DNA from: Pseudomonas sp. HN11
Lineage (GTDB): Bacteria; Pseudomonadota; Gammaproteobacteria; Pseudomonadales; Pseudomonadaceae
Assembly: GCF_021390155.1 (NCBI RefSeq)
Contig: NZ_CP089985.1
Coordinates: 124,001-188,000, forward strand
Length of the DNA: 64,000 nucleotides
Direction of reading: 5' to 3'
How positions within the stretch are numbered: position 1 is the stretch's first letter; every line of letters starts with the position of its first letter. Positions 45,992 through 55,127 of the stretch are shown piece after piece. Below the pieces are notes generated by a model. That model was not told the DNA's origin. It made no database searches and saw only the letters and a list, made by a program, of their open reading frames with translations. Made by a program: the position numbers and the translations under genes.

Positions 45992-46573
45992 ATGCGCGTG
46001 TTTGCCGTATTTCTCGCGGCCTGCCTTATGGTGGGCTGTGCCTCCAAGCCGGATTACTACATCTCCCCGGCGCCTGTGACCATTTCCAAGACGGCTACTT
46101 ACTGGCTCGACACCTTCGACGTCGAGGTGGTGGGCAAGAACGAACGCTTCCTGCCGGATGACAAAGTGCGCCAGCAACTGGGTGTCGATCTGGTCGACCG
46201 CCTGCTCAAGGCCAAGCGTTACGCCAGCAGCAAGGACAAGGCCGATTACCTGCTGGATGTGAACGTCATCTATACCCGGCGCATACAAGACACCCAAGGC
46301 GGGTTCATGACGGCCATTGTCGATGACAAGACGATCCTCGCCAGTGTCGACTTCAACTACCAGGTCAAGGTCAAGAAAGCTGGTGCCGAGGTGTTGCATT
46401 TCTCTCAGGCTCGTCAAGGATTGATGCCAGGCGGGTACAAGGGCGACTGGCAGAACATGAAAACGATGGCCGGGGTGCTGACCAACTCTGGCAACTCCAG
46501 CGTCGAGACCTTCTACACCGGTTTATTGAGCCGATTCATCGTTGACGACCTGCGTGACATTCCGTCCCGCTAG
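45992..46573 (+). CDS. Lipoprotein of unknown function, first gene of the CsgG operon
   Basis: 193 residues with lipobox CLMVGC at residues 10-15, then an alpha/beta domain (TATYWLDTFDVEVVGKN, LGVDLVDRLLKAKRY, DYLLDVNVIYTRR). Start ATG 45992 is set by the signal peptide. Followed by the CsgG, DUF4810 and DUF799 lipoproteins in the same direction. Confidence 0.78.
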   Translation: MRVFAVFLAACLMVGCASKPDYYISPAPVTISKTATYWLDTFDVEVVGKNERFLPDDKVRQQLGVDLVDRLLKAKRYASSKDKADYLLDVNVIYTRRIQDTQGGFMTAIVDDKTILASVDFNYQVKVKKAGAEVLHFSQARQGLMPGGYKGDWQNMKTMAGVLTNSGNSSVETFYTGLLSRFIVDDLRDIPSR

Positions 46574-46613
46574 CGTTAGCTGCCGCACCCGTTTTCCCAC
46601 TTAGGAGCACCCT

Positions 46614-47294
46614 GTGAACACACTGTCCAAAATCCTGCTGTCCGGCTTCACCGCCGCAGCGCTGTTGACCGTGGCCGGTTGCGCCACCGAGAGCAACCGC
46701 GCGATGCCGGTGGAGCAAGTCGCCAGCGCCCACGTGGCCTATTCCGGCGTGCGTGTGCCGATTGCCGTGGGCAAGTTCGATAACCGCTCCAGCTACATGC
46801 GCGGCATCTTCTCCGATGGCGTTGACCGTCTCGGCGGCCAGGCCAAGACCATCCTCATCACCCACCTGCAGCAGACCAACCGCTTCAGCGTGCTGGACCG
46901 CGACAACATGGGCGAAATCTCCCAGGAAGCCAAAATCAAAGGCACCGTGCAGAAGCTCAAGGGCGCTGACTACGTGGTGACTGGCGATGTGACCGAGTTC
47001 GGCCGCAAAGAAACCGGTGACCGCCAGCTGTTCGGCATCCTCGGTCGTGGCAAGACCCAGGTGGCTTACGCAAAAGTCGCACTGAATATCGTCAACATCA
47101 GCACCTCCGAAGTGGTGTATTCCACCCAGGGTGCCGGTGAGTACGCGCTGTCCAACCGCGAAGTGATCGGCTTCGGCGGCACCGCCAGCTACGACTCCAC
47201 CCTCAATGGCAAGGTCCTCGACCTGGCCATGCGTGAAGCCATCAACCGCCTTGTCGACGGCATCAACGCCGGCGCCTGGAACCCACGCAACTGA
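46614..47294 (+). CDS. CsgG-family lipoprotein
   Basis: 226 residues; GTG start after TTAGGAGCACCCT; lipobox LTVAGC. CsgG-like domain: PIAVGKFDNRSSYMRG, ILITHLQQTNRFSVLDRDNMGEISQEAKI, LKGADYVVTGDVTEFGRK. CsgG family members form outer-membrane oligomers, the curli exporter being the best known, but no curli subunit is encoded here, and this member belongs to the conserved CsgG-DUF4810-DUF799 trio known from Neisseria and many Proteobacteria. Confidence 0.88.
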   Translation: MNTLSKILLSGFTAAALLTVAGCATESNRAMPVEQVASAHVAYSGVRVPIAVGKFDNRSSYMRGIFSDGVDRLGGQAKTILITHLQQTNRFSVLDRDNMGEISQEAKIKGTVQKLKGADYVVTGDVTEFGRKETGDRQLFGILGRGKTQVAYAKVALNIVNISTSEVVYSTQGAGEYALSNREVIGFGGTASYDSTLNGKVLDLAMREAINRLVDGINAGAWNPRN

Positions 47295-47323
47295 TCAGCA
47301 GCACCTCAAGGAGCAGTACAAGG

Positions 47324-47686
47324 ATGAGCAAGGCAGTCAAGTTGGCGCTGATGCTGACAGCAATGGCGACGGTCGCCGGGTGCCAGACGGCGCCCCAGCC
47401 GCTGTACCAATGGGAAAGCTACCAGCCGCAGGTTTACGAGTACTTCAAGGGCGAACCCAAGGAAGCGCAGGTCGAGGCGTTGGAGCGCGATCTGCAGAAG
47501 ATCAACGCCAGTGGCCGCAAGGCCCCGCCGGGTTACCACGCCCACTTGGGCATGCTGTATCTGAGCATGGGCAAGGATGACCAGATGGTGCAGGAATTCC
47601 GCACCGAGAAGGCACTGTTCCCTGAGTCCGCTGCATATATGGATTTCCTGCTGAAAAATGCCAAGACTGGAGTCGCCACTAAATGA
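47324..47686 (+). CDS. DUF4810 lipoprotein
   Basis: 120 residues, lipobox ATVAGC, body LYQWESYQPQVYEYFKGEP and a TPR-like helix pair (GYHAHLGMLYLSMGKDDQMVQEFRTEK). It matches the DUF4810 member of the CsgG trio. It overlaps the next gene by ATGA. Confidence 0.88.
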   Translation: MSKAVKLALMLTAMATVAGCQTAPQPLYQWESYQPQVYEYFKGEPKEAQVEALERDLQKINASGRKAPPGYHAHLGMLYLSMGKDDQMVQEFRTEKALFPESAAYMDFLLKNAKTGVATK

Positions 47687-48333
47687 GCCTGTTGAAACTC
47701 ACCGGCGCCTTGCTGGCTCTGGCCTTGCTCGGCGGTTGCGCGGCCCCCAAGACCATCGACTACACGGCGTACAAGCAGGCGCGGCCCAAGTCGATCCTGG
47801 TACTGCCGCCGCTCAATGAGTCGCCGGAAGTGCAGGCGTCCTACAGCATGGTCTCGCAAGTGACCTACCCGCTGGCCGAAGCCGGCTACTACGTGTTGCC
47901 GATTGCCCTGGTGGACGAAACCTTCCGCCAGAACGGCCTCACCACCGCCAACGATATCCAGGCCGTACCGCCGACCAAGCTGCACGACATCTTTGGGGCG
48001 GACGCGGCGCTGTACATCACCGTCACCGAGTACGGCACCAAGTACATGCTGATCTCCAGCGACACCTCCGTGACGGCCTCGGCCAAACTGGTGGACCTGC
48101 GCACCGGCACCACCCTGTGGACCGGCTCGGCGCGTGCTTCCAGCGAAGAAGGCAACAACAACGGTGGCGGTCTCGTCGGCATGCTGATCACGGCGGCGGT
48201 CAAGCAGGTGATCAACAGCTCCACCGATGCGGCGCACCCGATCGCCGGTATTACCAGTGCGCGCCTGCTGTCGCCGGGGCAGCGTGCAGGGATCCTCTAC
48301 GGTCCGCGTAACCCGAAATACGGTACGGACTGA
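47683..48333 (+). CDS. DUF799 (GNA1162-like) lipoprotein
   Basis: 216 residues, lipobox LLGGC; KSILVLPPLNESPEVQASYSM, LVDETFRQNGL, GADAALYITVTEYG are the DUF799 landmarks; the Neisseria homologue GNA1162 has a TolB-N/CsgG-like fold. Coupled to DUF4810 by ATGA; last of the trio. Function of the trio is not established; an outer-membrane complex is inferred. Confidence 0.88.
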   Translation: MSLLKLTGALLALALLGGCAAPKTIDYTAYKQARPKSILVLPPLNESPEVQASYSMVSQVTYPLAEAGYYVLPIALVDETFRQNGLTTANDIQAVPPTKLHDIFGADAALYITVTEYGTKYMLISSDTSVTASAKLVDLRTGTTLWTGSARASSEEGNNNGGGLVGMLITAAVKQVINSSTDAAHPIAGITSARLLSPGQRAGILYGPRNPKYGTD

Positions 48334-48445
48334 TTGAGCGGTTCGGCGGAGCAGGTGTTTCTGTCCCGCCGAACGGTTTAACCCGAACAGCCTGCACCCT
48401 GCGTCTGACCTTGTGAACGGATCATTCATTCACGAGGTTCAGCCC

Positions 48446-50086
48446 ATGTCCCGTCCTCTGCTCTTCCTGCGTCCTGCTGCCCAGGGCTTTGCCGTTACCT
48501 TGCTGGTGGCGCTGGCCGGTTGCGGGCTGTCTTCTTCCCGTGATGCAGCCAAACCTGCCGAAGCAGCGCCTGTCGCCGAGCTGCAAAGCGTTCCCGTGCA
48601 AGGCGCGCTGGTTAAGCGCATGCCCATGCCGGCGCCCATGAGCGCGACAATGATGAGGCAGGACTCGGCGGCGATGGAGTACCGCAGCGAACCCCGCGAA
48701 CAATACGAAAACCTGCCGGATAACCCGGTGCATCGCGTGGCCGAAACGCCTGTGTCCACCTTCAGCGTCGACGTCGACACCGGCAGCTACGCCAACGTCA
48801 GGCGTTTCCTCAACCAAGGCAGCCTGCCACCCGAAGGCGCTGTGCGACTCGAGGAAATGGTTAACTATTTCCCCTACAGCTACGCGCTGCCCACTGACGG
48901 CTCACCCTTTGGCGTAACCACCGAAGTGGCCGCCACACCTTGGAACCCGCACACCCAGTTGCTGCGCATCGGCATCAAGGCGTCCGACCGCGCCGTGGCC
49001 CAACTGGCGCCGGCCAACCTGGTGTTCCTGGTGGATGTGTCGGGCTCCATGGACCGTCGCGAAGGCCTGCCGCTGGTGAAAAGCACGCTGAAATTGCTGG
49101 TGGATCAACTGCGTGAACAGGACCGTGTTTCGCTGGTGGTCTATGCCGGTGAATCCCGGGTGGTGCTCAAGCCCACCTCCGGTCGCGACAAGGTGAAGAT
49201 CCGCAACGCCATCGACCAGCTCACCGCTGGCGGCTCCACGGCGGGTGCATCCGGTATCGAGCTGGCCTACCAGATGGCGCGCGAAGGCTTTATCGACAAG
49301 GGCATCAACCGCATCCTGCTGGCCACCGACGGTGACTTCAACGTGGGTATCAGTGACTTCGACAGCCTTAAGCAAATGGCGGTTGAACAGCGCAAAAGTG
49401 GCGTGTCCCTCACCACCCTGGGTTTTGGTGTGGATAACTACAACGAACACCTGATGGAACAATTGGCCGACGCCGGTGATGGCAACTACGCCTACATCGA
49501 TAACCTGCGCGAGGCGCGCAAGGTGCTGGTGGATCAACTCAGCTCGACCCTGGCGGTGGTAGCGCGCGATGTGAAATTGCAGGTGGAATTCAACCCGGCG
49601 CGGGTCAGCGAATATCGCCTGCTGGGCTATGAAAACCGCGCCCTGAAGCGTGAGGATTTCAACAACGACAAGGTCGACGCTGGTGAAATTGGCGCAGGGC
49701 ATACGGTCACAGCGCTGTACGAAATTGTGCCCAAAGGCGAGAAGGGCTGGTTGGAGCCTTTGCGGTACGCCGCTGCGCCTGTGGCCGGGGACAAATCTGC
49801 TGAGCTGGCGATGCTGCGTGTACGCTACAAGCCTGCGGCGGGTGGTGACAGTCAGCTGATCGAGCGGCCCATCAGCAATGAGTCCACCAATGCCAGCGAT
49901 GACCTGCGCTTCGCGGCAGCCGTGGCTGCTTTCGCCCAGCAGCTCAAGGGCGATGGCCGCTACACTGGCAGCATGAGCCTGCAGGACACTGCCGCACTGG
50001 CCCGCTCAGCCCGAGGCAATGACCAGTTCGGCTTGCGTAACGAGTTCGTGCAACTGGTGGAGCTGGCTCAAAGCCTCAAACACTGA
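48446..50086 (+). CDS. von Willebrand factor A domain lipoprotein (YfbK-like)
   Basis: 546 residues, lipobox VALAGC near 25. An N-terminal YfbK-type domain (PVSTFSVDVDTGSYANVRR, LEEMVNYFPY) is followed by a VWA domain with complete MIDAS-type DVSGSMD, and a C-terminal DUF3520-like part ending RNEFVQLVELAQ. ATG 48446 has GAGG 8 nt upstream. It is followed by an ECF sigma/anti-sigma pair, an association often seen for this family; substrate or partner unknown. Confidence 0.88.
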   Translation: MSRPLLFLRPAAQGFAVTLLVALAGCGLSSSRDAAKPAEAAPVAELQSVPVQGALVKRMPMPAPMSATMMRQDSAAMEYRSEPREQYENLPDNPVHRVAETPVSTFSVDVDTGSYANVRRFLNQGSLPPEGAVRLEEMVNYFPYSYALPTDGSPFGVTTEVAATPWNPHTQLLRIGIKASDRAVAQLAPANLVFLVDVSGSMDRREGLPLVKSTLKLLVDQLREQDRVSLVVYAGESRVVLKPTSGRDKVKIRNAIDQLTAGGSTAGASGIELAYQMAREGFIDKGINRILLATDGDFNVGISDFDSLKQMAVEQRKSGVSLTTLGFGVDNYNEHLMEQLADAGDGNYAYIDNLREARKVLVDQLSSTLAVVARDVKLQVEFNPARVSEYRLLGYENRALKREDFNNDKVDAGEIGAGHTVTALYEIVPKGEKGWLEPLRYAAAPVAGDKSAELAMLRVRYKPAAGGDSQLIERPISNESTNASDDLRFAAAVAAFAQQLKGDGRYTGSMSLQDTAALARSARGNDQFGLRNEFVQLVELAQSLKH

Positions 50087-50109
50087 ATTTGCCTGCAGCG
50101 TCGAACCAA

Positions 50110-50197
50110 TGTGGGCGCTGGCTTGCCTGCGATAGCATCAATGCGGTGTGACTGAAACACCGAAGCGTCTGCATCGCGGGCAAGCCCGGCTCCCACA
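50110..50197. repeat. Pair of inverted REP units (REPIN)
   Basis: TGTGGGCGCTGGCTTGCCTG on the left and its near reverse complement ending GGCTCCCACA on the right, about 40 nt apart. This is the paired REP layout mobilised in Pseudomonas by RAYT proteins. It separates the VWA gene from the sigma factor gene and could terminate or stabilise transcripts. Confidence 0.75.
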
Positions 50198-50238
50198 GCA
50201 AATCTGCATTGATCCATCGAAAGGAGTTCGCCACCTAC

Positions 50239-50811
50239 ATGGCCGTACCCGATGATTCACCCAGCGACGAAGCGCTGCTGGCCCGCTACCGAACCGGCGA
50301 CAGTGCCGCGTTCGAAGCCCTGTATGCGCGGCATCGCCAGGGCCTGTACCGATTCCTCGTGTCCTTGAGCAACAAGGCCGAACTGGCCGAGGAAATCTAC
50401 CAGGAGACCTGGCTCAGCCTGATCCGCAGCGCCACCCAGCCACAAGGCCGGGCGAGTTTTCGCACTTGGTTGTTCCAGATCGCCCGCAACCGCCTGATCG
50501 ATTACTGGCGCAAGCACGGCATCCACAACCCGCTGCACGACAGCTACGACGAGCAACTGCACGCCCAAGCCGACGACAGCGCCGGCCCCGAGCAGCAATT
50601 GAGCCTGAGCCGCGACCAGGCGCGGCTCGACGCCGCACTGCAAGGCTTGCCCGAAGACCAGCGCGAAGTCTTCCTGCTGCGCCTGCACGGCGACCTCGAA
50701 GTGCCGCAAATCGCCGCCCTCACCGGTGCCCCGCTGGAAACCGTAAAAAGCCGCCTGCGTTACGCCCAGCAGAAACTGCGCCGCCTGCTGGCCGAGGAGA
50801 TACCCGCATGA
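50239..50811 (+). CDS. ECF RNA polymerase sigma factor
   Basis: 190 residues. Region 2 (about 12-85: ALYARHRQGLYRFLVSL, AEEIYQETWLSLIRS, FRTWLFQIARNRLIDYWR) and region 4 (about 125-185: GLPEDQREVFLLRLHGDLEVPQIAALTGAPLETVKSRLRYA). ATG 50239 is chosen; AAGGAG lies 12 nt upstream. It overlaps the following anti-sigma-like gene by ATGA, so the two are coupled. Confidence 0.9.
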   Translation: MAVPDDSPSDEALLARYRTGDSAAFEALYARHRQGLYRFLVSLSNKAELAEEIYQETWLSLIRSATQPQGRASFRTWLFQIARNRLIDYWRKHGIHNPLHDSYDEQLHAQADDSAGPEQQLSLSRDQARLDAALQGLPEDQREVFLLRLHGDLEVPQIAALTGAPLETVKSRLRYAQQKLRRLLAEEIPA

Positions 50812-51401
50812 CCGACTCCCGACACATCCCGGACCCCGACGACGTGCTGCTCCAGCATATGCGTCAACACAGTACCGGTGAGCCACCCGCGTCCCTCGAC
50901 GCCTTCATCCTCAACGCCGCCCGCCGCGAAGCCCCAGCACCGCAACCGAACCTGTGGCAACGCTGGCTGCACGCCTGCCAACGGCCACGCTGGCAAATGG
51001 CGTTTGCCACTGTCGCAGGTTTGGCGCTGATGATCGGCGTGGTGATGCGCTCACCCGTGTCGCAACCCGAAATCTCCACCGCGACCTTCTCTGCGCTGCA
51101 TGAGCAAGCCGCCCCTGCCGCTGCGCCACCGATGTCCGCGCCGGCGCCCGTGGCCCGACTGGCGATAGCGCCTAAGGCCGAAAGTGCGCAAGTCATGGGC
51201 TCGATGGCGGACGAGTCGAGCGCCAAACTCAGCAAGCGCGCGCCGGTGGCATTGCCTTCGTTGGAGGAGGGGTTGCAGGAGATCCTCAACCTGCGTGAGG
51301 TTGGGGAGACCAGAGCGGCGGATGAGAAATTATTGGCCTTGCATCAGCGCTTTCCTGAGGAGGACTTGCCGGCGCGGTTGGAGGCGTTGCAGAAACACTG
51401 A
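50808..51401 (+). CDS. Probable anti-sigma factor, single TM
   Basis: 197 residues. A short N-terminal cytoplasmic part ([31 protein letters not shown]), one TM helix (about 65-82, [15 protein letters not shown]) and a periplasmic Pro/Ala-rich and helical tail. No zinc anti-sigma HxxxCxxC motif is visible. Role as regulator of the preceding sigma factor is inferred from coupling and topology. Confidence 0.75.
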   Translation: MTDSRHIPDPDDVLLQHMRQHSTGEPPASLDAFILNAARREAPAPQPNLWQRWLHACQRPRWQMAFATVAGLALMIGVVMRSPVSQPEISTATFSALHEQAAPAAAPPMSAPAPVARLAIAPKAESAQVMGSMADESSAKLSKRAPVALPSLEEGLQEILNLREVGETRAADEKLLALHQRFPEEDLPARLEALQKH

Positions 51402-51413
51402 ATCGTCGTCCAC

Positions 51414-51447
51414 AAAAAAGCCCCAGGCCTTTCGACCTGGGGCTTTC
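51414..51447. terminator. Bidirectional intrinsic terminator
   Basis: AGCCCCAGG (51419-51427) with CCTGGGGCT (51436-51444), flanked by AAAAAA on the left and TTTCTC on the right. It serves the anti-sigma gene from one side and tRNA-Arg from the other. Confidence 0.85.
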
Positions 51448-51457
51448 TCATCATATC

Positions 51458-51534
51458 TGGTGCACCCGGCGGGATTCGAACCCACGACCCCTGCCTTCGG
51501 AGGGCAGTACTCTATCCAGCTGAGCTACGGATGC
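51458..51534 (-). tRNA. tRNA-Arg, anticodon CCG
   Basis: 77 nt on the minus strand, GCATCCGTAGCTCAGCTGGA at the 5' end, anticodon loop CTCCGAA between CTGCC and GGCAG, T-loop GTTCGAATC, and encoded CCA end. Reads CGG codons. Confidence 0.97.
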
Positions 51535-51905
51535 TTGTGCGGGCGACATCATACCCATGTCGACCTTGGGCGTCCATGCTGGTCTTCGGGCGTTCCAGTG
51601 TAGGAATCTGCGGCACAGAGGCCCTAAGCCGGGCGCCCCCGCTCAGGAGCGCGGAACCCGGTCCAGGGACGCTGATCAGAAAGATCCGATAAATGCGCCG
51701 TTTTCGTTCTTTTTTTCGAACAGACTATTGCCCTGTACCCCCATTGATCCTAGGATTCGTTTGAGATTTCAAACGCTCTGTCTCCCGTGCGCTCTTTCAC
51801 TTCTCTTGCGCGCTGGGGCTGATTTCCCTGACGGCAGCCCACAAGGCGCCTTTCAACAACTCTAATTCGCTCCGCGTGCGCGCGGTGCTGTTAAGGAAAG
51901 CCGAC
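51535..51905. other. Intergenic region between tRNA-Arg and gabD
   Basis: About 370 nt. It holds the minus-strand tRNA promoter and the gabD promoter/leader. GTTC-TTTTTTT-CGAAC forms a small T-rich hairpin near 51704-51722. I see no open frame with a credible start, no -24/-12 pair and no clear operator. Confidence 0.5.
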
Positions 51906-53348
51906 ATGCAGCTCAAAGATACCCAGTTGTTCCGCCAGCAAGCCTTTATCGATGGCGCTTGGGTCGATGCGGACAACGGTCAGACCATCAAGGTCAACAA
52001 CCCTGCCACGGGCGAGATTCTCGGCACCGTGCCAAAGATGGGCGCCGCTGAAACCCGCCGCGCCATCGAAGCCGCCGACAAGGCGCTGCCGGCCTGGCGT
52101 GCACTCACCGCCAAGGAGCGCGCCAACAAGCTGCGCCGCTGGTTCGAACTGTTGATCGAAAACCAGGATGACCTCGGTCGCCTGATGACGCTTGAACAAG
52201 GCAAGCCGCTGGCTGAAGCCAAGGGCGAAATCGTCTACGCCGCCTCCTTTATCGAGTGGTTCGCCGAAGAAGCCAAACGCATCTATGGCGACGTCATTCC
52301 CGGCCACCAGCCTGACAAGCGCTTGATCGTGATCAAGCAGCCGATCGGCGTGACCGCCGCGATCACCCCGTGGAACTTCCCGGCCGCGATGATCACCCGC
52401 AAAGCCGGCCCGGCCCTGGCCGCCGGTTGCACCATGGTGATCAAGCCGGCTTCGCAAACCCCGTTCTCGGCACTGGCCCTGGTTGAGCTGGCGCACCGTG
52501 CCGGTATTCCGAAAGGCGTGTTGAGCGTGGTCACCGGCAGCGCTGGCGACATCGGCGGCGAGCTGACCAGCAACCCGATCGTGCGTAAATTGTCCTTTAC
52601 CGGCTCGACCGAAATCGGTCGCCAGCTGATGGCCGAGTGCGCCAAGGACATCAAGAAAGTCTCCCTGGAACTGGGCGGCAACGCGCCGTTCATCGTGTTC
52701 GACGACGCGGACCTGGATAAGGCCGTTGAAGGCGCGATCATCTCCAAGTACCGCAACAACGGCCAGACCTGCGTCTGCGCCAACCGTCTGTACATCCAGG
52801 ATTCGGTGTACGACGCGTTTGCTGAAAAACTCAAAGTGGCCGTGGCCAAGCTAAAGATCGGCAACGGTCTGGAAGAAGGCACCACCACCGGTCCGCTGAT
52901 CGACGAAAAAGCCGTGGCCAAGGTTCAGGAGCACATTGCCGATGCCCTGAGCAAAGGCGCTACGCTGCTGGCGGGTGGCAAGGTCATGGAAGGCAACTTC
53001 TTCGAGCCGACCATCCTCACCAACGTGCCTAAAGACGCTGCCGTCGCCAAGGAAGAAACCTTCGGTCCATTGGCGCCGCTGTTCCGTTTCAAAGACGAAG
53101 CCGAAGTGATCGCGATGTCCAACGACACCGAGTTCGGCCTGGCTTCCTACTTCTATGCCCGCGACCTGGGCCGTGTGTTCCGTGTGGCTGAAGCCCTGGA
53201 ATACGGCATGGTCGGTGTCAACACCGGGTTGATCTCCAACGAAGTGGCGCCATTCGGCGGCATCAAGGCTTCGGGCCTGGGCCGTGAAGGCTCCAAGTAC
53301 GGGATCGAGGATTACCTGGAAATCAAATACCTCTGCCTGGGCATCTGA
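51906..53348 (+). CDS. gabD: Succinate-semialdehyde dehydrogenase (NADP+), GabD
   Basis: 480 residues of the aldehyde dehydrogenase superfamily: NAD(P) site ITPWNFPAAMITRK and GSTEIGRQLM, catalytic Glu in ELGGNAPFIV, catalytic Cys in NGQTCVCANRLY. Start ATG 51906 follows TTAAGGAAAG. It oxidises succinate semialdehyde to succinate, the second step after GabT, feeding the TCA cycle. Confidence 0.95.
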   Translation: MQLKDTQLFRQQAFIDGAWVDADNGQTIKVNNPATGEILGTVPKMGAAETRRAIEAADKALPAWRALTAKERANKLRRWFELLIENQDDLGRLMTLEQGKPLAEAKGEIVYAASFIEWFAEEAKRIYGDVIPGHQPDKRLIVIKQPIGVTAAITPWNFPAAMITRKAGPALAAGCTMVIKPASQTPFSALALVELAHRAGIPKGVLSVVTGSAGDIGGELTSNPIVRKLSFTGSTEIGRQLMAECAKDIKKVSLELGGNAPFIVFDDADLDKAVEGAIISKYRNNGQTCVCANRLYIQDSVYDAFAEKLKVAVAKLKIGNGLEEGTTTGPLIDEKAVAKVQEHIADALSKGATLLAGGKVMEGNFFEPTILTNVPKDAAVAKEETFGPLAPLFRFKDEAEVIAMSNDTEFGLASYFYARDLGRVFRVAEALEYGMVGVNTGLISNEVAPFGGIKASGLGREGSKYGIEDYLEIKYLCLGI

Positions 53349-53528
53349 CCAGCAGGAGATTGCAGCAAACGCAGAGGGCACGAGAGCGCTGACCTTTTGC
53401 GTGTTTCACCCCGTTATTCGTAGTGGCCGGGAAAGCTGTGGCAGTCGATCATCGCATGCTGCCGTAGTTGCCTCCCCGCCACTTATGCCTTGGACCACGC
53501 CACCCGATGAGTGGCGAATGAGGACTTT
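53349..53528. other. gabD-gabT intergenic segment with hairpin near the gabT start
   Basis: 180 nt without a gene. CGCCAC...GTGGCG near 53499-53516 forms a 6-bp stem about 12 nt before the gabT start; this could modulate translation or attenuate transcription. Otherwise nothing recognised. Confidence 0.4.
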
Positions 53529-54806
53529 ATGAGCAAGACCAACGCATCCCTGATGAAACGCCGCGAAGCCGCCGTACCCCGCGGTGTTGGCCAGATTCAC
53601 CCGATCTTCGCCGAATCCGCGAAGAACGCCACCGTGACCGACGTTGAAGGTCGCGAGTTCATCGACTTCGCCGGCGGTATCGCCGTGCTGAACACCGGCC
53701 ACGTGCACCCGAAAATCATCGCAGCCGTGACCGAGCAGCTGAACAAGCTGACTCACACTTGCTTCCAGGTACTGGCCTACGAGCCTTACGTGGAACTGTG
53801 CGAAAAAATCAACGCCAAGGTCCCAGGTGATTTCGCCAAGAAAACCCTGCTGGTCACTACCGGTTCCGAAGCCGTCGAAAACGCCGTGAAAATCGCCCGC
53901 GCTGCCACTGGCCGTGCCGGCGTGATCGCCTTCACCGGCGCTTACCACGGCCGCACCATGATGACCCTGGGCCTGACCGGTAAAGTCGTGCCTTACTCGG
54001 CCGGCATGGGCCTGATGCCAGGCGGCGTGTTCCGCGCGCTGTTCCCGAACGAACTGCACGGCGTGAGCGACGACGACGCCATCGCCAGCATCGAACGCAT
54101 CTTCAAGAACGATGCCGAGCCGCGTGATATCGCTGCCATCATCATCGAGCCGGTGCAGGGCGAAGGTGGGTTCTACGTCGCGCCTAAATCCTTCATGAAA
54201 CGCCTGCGTGAACTGTGCGACAAGCACGGCATCCTGCTGATCGCCGACGAAGTGCAAACCGGTGCCGGCCGTACCGGTACCTTCTTTGCCATGGAACAGA
54301 TGGGCGTTGCCGCCGACCTGACCACCTTCGCCAAATCCATCGCTGGCGGCTTCCCGCTGGCCGGTGTGTGTGGCAAGGCGGAATACATGGACGCCATCGC
54401 GCCAGGCGGCCTGGGTGGCACCTACGCCGGTAGCCCGATCGCCTGCGCGGCGGCCCTGGCCGTGATGGACGTGTTCGAAGAAGAGCACCTGCTGGACCGC
54501 TGCAAAGCTGTCGGCGAGCGTCTGGTGACCGGGCTGAAAGCCATCCAGGCCAAGTACCCGGTGATCGGCGAAGTGCGTGCCTTGGGTGCAATGATCGCGG
54601 TCGAGCTGTTTGAAGATGGCGACAGCCACAAGCCAAACGCCGCTGCCGTTGCCGCCGTAGTGGCCAAGGCGCGTGACAAGGGCCTGATCCTGCTGAGCTG
54701 CGGCACCTACGGCAACGTGTTGCGCGTACTGGTCCCGCTGACCTCGCCGGACGAGCAGTTGGACAAAGGCCTGGCGATCATCGAAGAGTGCTTCGCAGAG
54801 CTTTAA
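53529..54806 (+). CDS. gabT: 4-aminobutyrate aminotransferase, GabT
   Basis: 425 residues, class III aminotransferase: TTGSEAVENAVKIAR near 115-130, GAYHGRT, acidic PLP partner in LIADEVQTGAGRTG, and Schiff-base lysine in TTFAKSIAGG (near 268). It converts GABA plus 2-oxoglutarate to succinate semialdehyde and glutamate. ATG 53529 with AGGA 4 nt upstream. Confidence 0.95.
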   Translation: MSKTNASLMKRREAAVPRGVGQIHPIFAESAKNATVTDVEGREFIDFAGGIAVLNTGHVHPKIIAAVTEQLNKLTHTCFQVLAYEPYVELCEKINAKVPGDFAKKTLLVTTGSEAVENAVKIARAATGRAGVIAFTGAYHGRTMMTLGLTGKVVPYSAGMGLMPGGVFRALFPNELHGVSDDDAIASIERIFKNDAEPRDIAAIIIEPVQGEGGFYVAPKSFMKRLRELCDKHGILLIADEVQTGAGRTGTFFAMEQMGVAADLTTFAKSIAGGFPLAGVCGKAEYMDAIAPGGLGGTYAGSPIACAAALAVMDVFEEEHLLDRCKAVGERLVTGLKAIQAKYPVIGEVRALGAMIAVELFEDGDSHKPNAAAVAAVVAKARDKGLILLSCGTYGNVLRVLVPLTSPDEQLDKGLAIIEECFAEL

Positions 54807-54872
54807 GCAGCAAGCTATAAGCAGCAAGTCATGTACGGCTTGCAGCCTGTAGCTTCAAATGTGCAGCTCAGA

Positions 54873-54931
54873 GAAGCCGCCCGTGAACAAGAAACCGCTT
54901 AGGCGTTTTTTGGCTCGCGGGCGGCTTCTTT
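54873..54931 (+). terminator. gabT terminator
   Basis: GAAGCCGCCCG (54873-54883) pairs perfectly with CGGGCGGCTTC (54918-54928) over an internal small hairpin (CGC TTA GGCG), followed by TTT. The intervening 54807-54872 contains a direct repeat of AGCAAG-type sequence with no gene. Confidence 0.7.
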
Positions 54932-55002
54932 GCCTCCGATGTCGGGCCGAAGGGCCTGGAACTCACGCGGGTGCGCAAGGCCTAGAGAGCGACGATATTC
55001 AG

Positions 55003-55091
55003 TGTGGGAGCGGCTTTGCCCGCGAAAGCGCCGTGTCAGTCGACACATGTGCCGCTGAGCCAACGCATTCGCGAGCAAGCCAGCTTCCACA
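55003..55091. repeat. REP pair, imperfect
   Basis: TGTGGGAGCGGCTTTGCCCG at the left and CGAGCAAGCCAGCTTCCACA (reverse orientation) at the right. The rest of 54932-55127 has no gene. Confidence 0.65.
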
Positions 55092-55127
55092 TTGGGTTTT
55101 CATTGTGGCAGATGAAGGTGTTCGGCT

